Source: Verrucomicrobiales bacterium
GTDB lineage: Bacteria; Verrucomicrobiota; Verrucomicrobiia; Verrucomicrobiales; DEV007
Direction of reading: 5' to 3'
Assembly: GCA_002705125.1 (NCBI GenBank)
Contig: PAHQ01000055.1
Span: 43,964 to 58,106, forward strand
Length of the DNA stretch: 14,143 nt
The first letter of the stretch is position 1. Every line of letters begins with the position of its first letter. The position numbers and the translations under genes are program-made. The notes beneath the pieces are model-generated. The model made no database searches. It was given only the letters and a program-made list of their open reading frames with translations, and was not told the origin of the DNA. Below, piece after piece: positions 13,718 through 14,143 of the stretch.

Positions 13718-14143
13718 ATGGAAAATACAATAGTGGGTTTATCTCCAGAATCTCAATTTACCTTCTCGGATCAATTCGAAATCAGTGAAAATGGGAACGC
13801 AGAATTCTATGGCTTACTGTTGCGCGGAATGACCCATAAGCTGAATAATTTATTAGCTGTCATCCAGGGTTTTTCCAGTTTGATTATGATGGATGAGGCT
13901 GTTGATGAAGCTGTTATGGAAAATATTGGGCATATGAAGGAAGCTGCCAATAATGCCTCTAGTTTATCAGAAAAAATTCTGCCAGCCGGCGGATGCTCTC
14001 AAATAACAAATCAAGAATTAGCGATTTCTGATCTCATGTCGATGATTGAAGATAACCTTAGGGAACCCTTTAATAAACATGGAGTTACCCTAGATATACT
14101 ATGTCCCAAAGAAACCCACAAAGTAAACGCAGATCCAGGTAGG
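13718..14143 (+). CDS. Histidine kinase, 3'-truncated by the window edge
   Basis: The frame opens at ATG 13718 and runs without a stop to the last base, giving 142 residues. The H-box stands at residues 37-55 (GMTHKLNNLLAVIQGFSSL), with His40 as the expected phosphorylated residue and the K-L-N-N pattern of HisKA-type kinases. A helical segment follows (MENIGHMKEAANNASSLSEK), which would complete the two-helix dimerisation domain, then the start of an ATPase-type region (LREPFNKHGVTLDI). Only 39 residues precede the H-box and no membrane helix or PAS domain is seen, so it is likely a soluble kinase fed by another protein, or a hybrid whose receiver lies beyond the edge. The 101 bases between it and birA are very AT-rich and hold the terminator-like hairpins; no clear Shine-Dalgarno is present. 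Confidence 0.85.
   Translation, partial: MENTIVGLSPESQFTFSDQFEISENGNAEFYGLLLRGMTHKLNNLLAVIQGFSSLIMMDEAVDEAVMENIGHMKEAANNASSLSEKILPAGGCSQITNQELAISDLMSMIEDNLREPFNKHGVTLDILCPKETHKVNADPGR

Overview
The window is a low-GC stretch of what looks like a bacterial chromosome, made mostly of housekeeping genes with almost no non-coding space (the longest gap is 230 bases). A lipoprotein with a clear lipobox and a large membrane-anchored, apparently extracytoplasmic protein suggest a diderm bacterium. The gene styles (a huge unrecognised anchored helical protein, a MORN-like lipoprotein, a fused-type spermidine-synthase-like membrane protein, a histidine kinase with a K-L-N-N H-box) make me lean towards a marine Verrucomicrobiota/PVC lineage. 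This placement is inference and not proven by any single gene. No tRNA, rRNA, CRISPR array, insertion sequence, phage gene or origin is visible.

Layout. (1) Bases 2-3418, plus strand: the 3' part of a very large unrecognised protein, open to the left edge, with one transmembrane helix near its C-terminus. (2) Bases 3423-10031, minus strand: a tightly packed run of nine genes, read right to left: a membrane protein of the spermidine-synthase-like family, a membrane/methyltransferase-like partner, folA, a MORN-like lipoprotein, ruvX, coaC, coaB, an inositol-monophosphatase-family gene and ispF. Several junctions overlap by 4 bases or have 3-base gaps. (3) Bases 10032-10261: a divergent promoter region. 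(4) Bases 10262-13616, plus strand: serS, a small single-helix membrane protein, nadC and birA, closed by an AT-rich hairpin at the birA stop. (5) Bases 13718-14143: the 5' end of a histidine kinase that runs off the right edge.

The genes supply cofactor and core functions: coenzyme A (coaC, coaB), isoprenoid precursors by the MEP pathway (ispF), folate reduction (folA), NAD (nadC), biotin attachment (birA), seryl-tRNA (serS) and DNA/RNA maintenance (ruvX). I see no defence system, island or clearly new system. The points most worth a second look are: the tandem spermidine-synthase-like membrane proteins whose enzyme-like domain lacks the usual catalytic aspartate; an identical A6 start-site motif at four gene junctions; CoaC and CoaB encoded as two genes overlapping at a TTG start; the giant partial protein with Tyr/Asn-rich inserts; and several small palindromes at promoters and gene ends.
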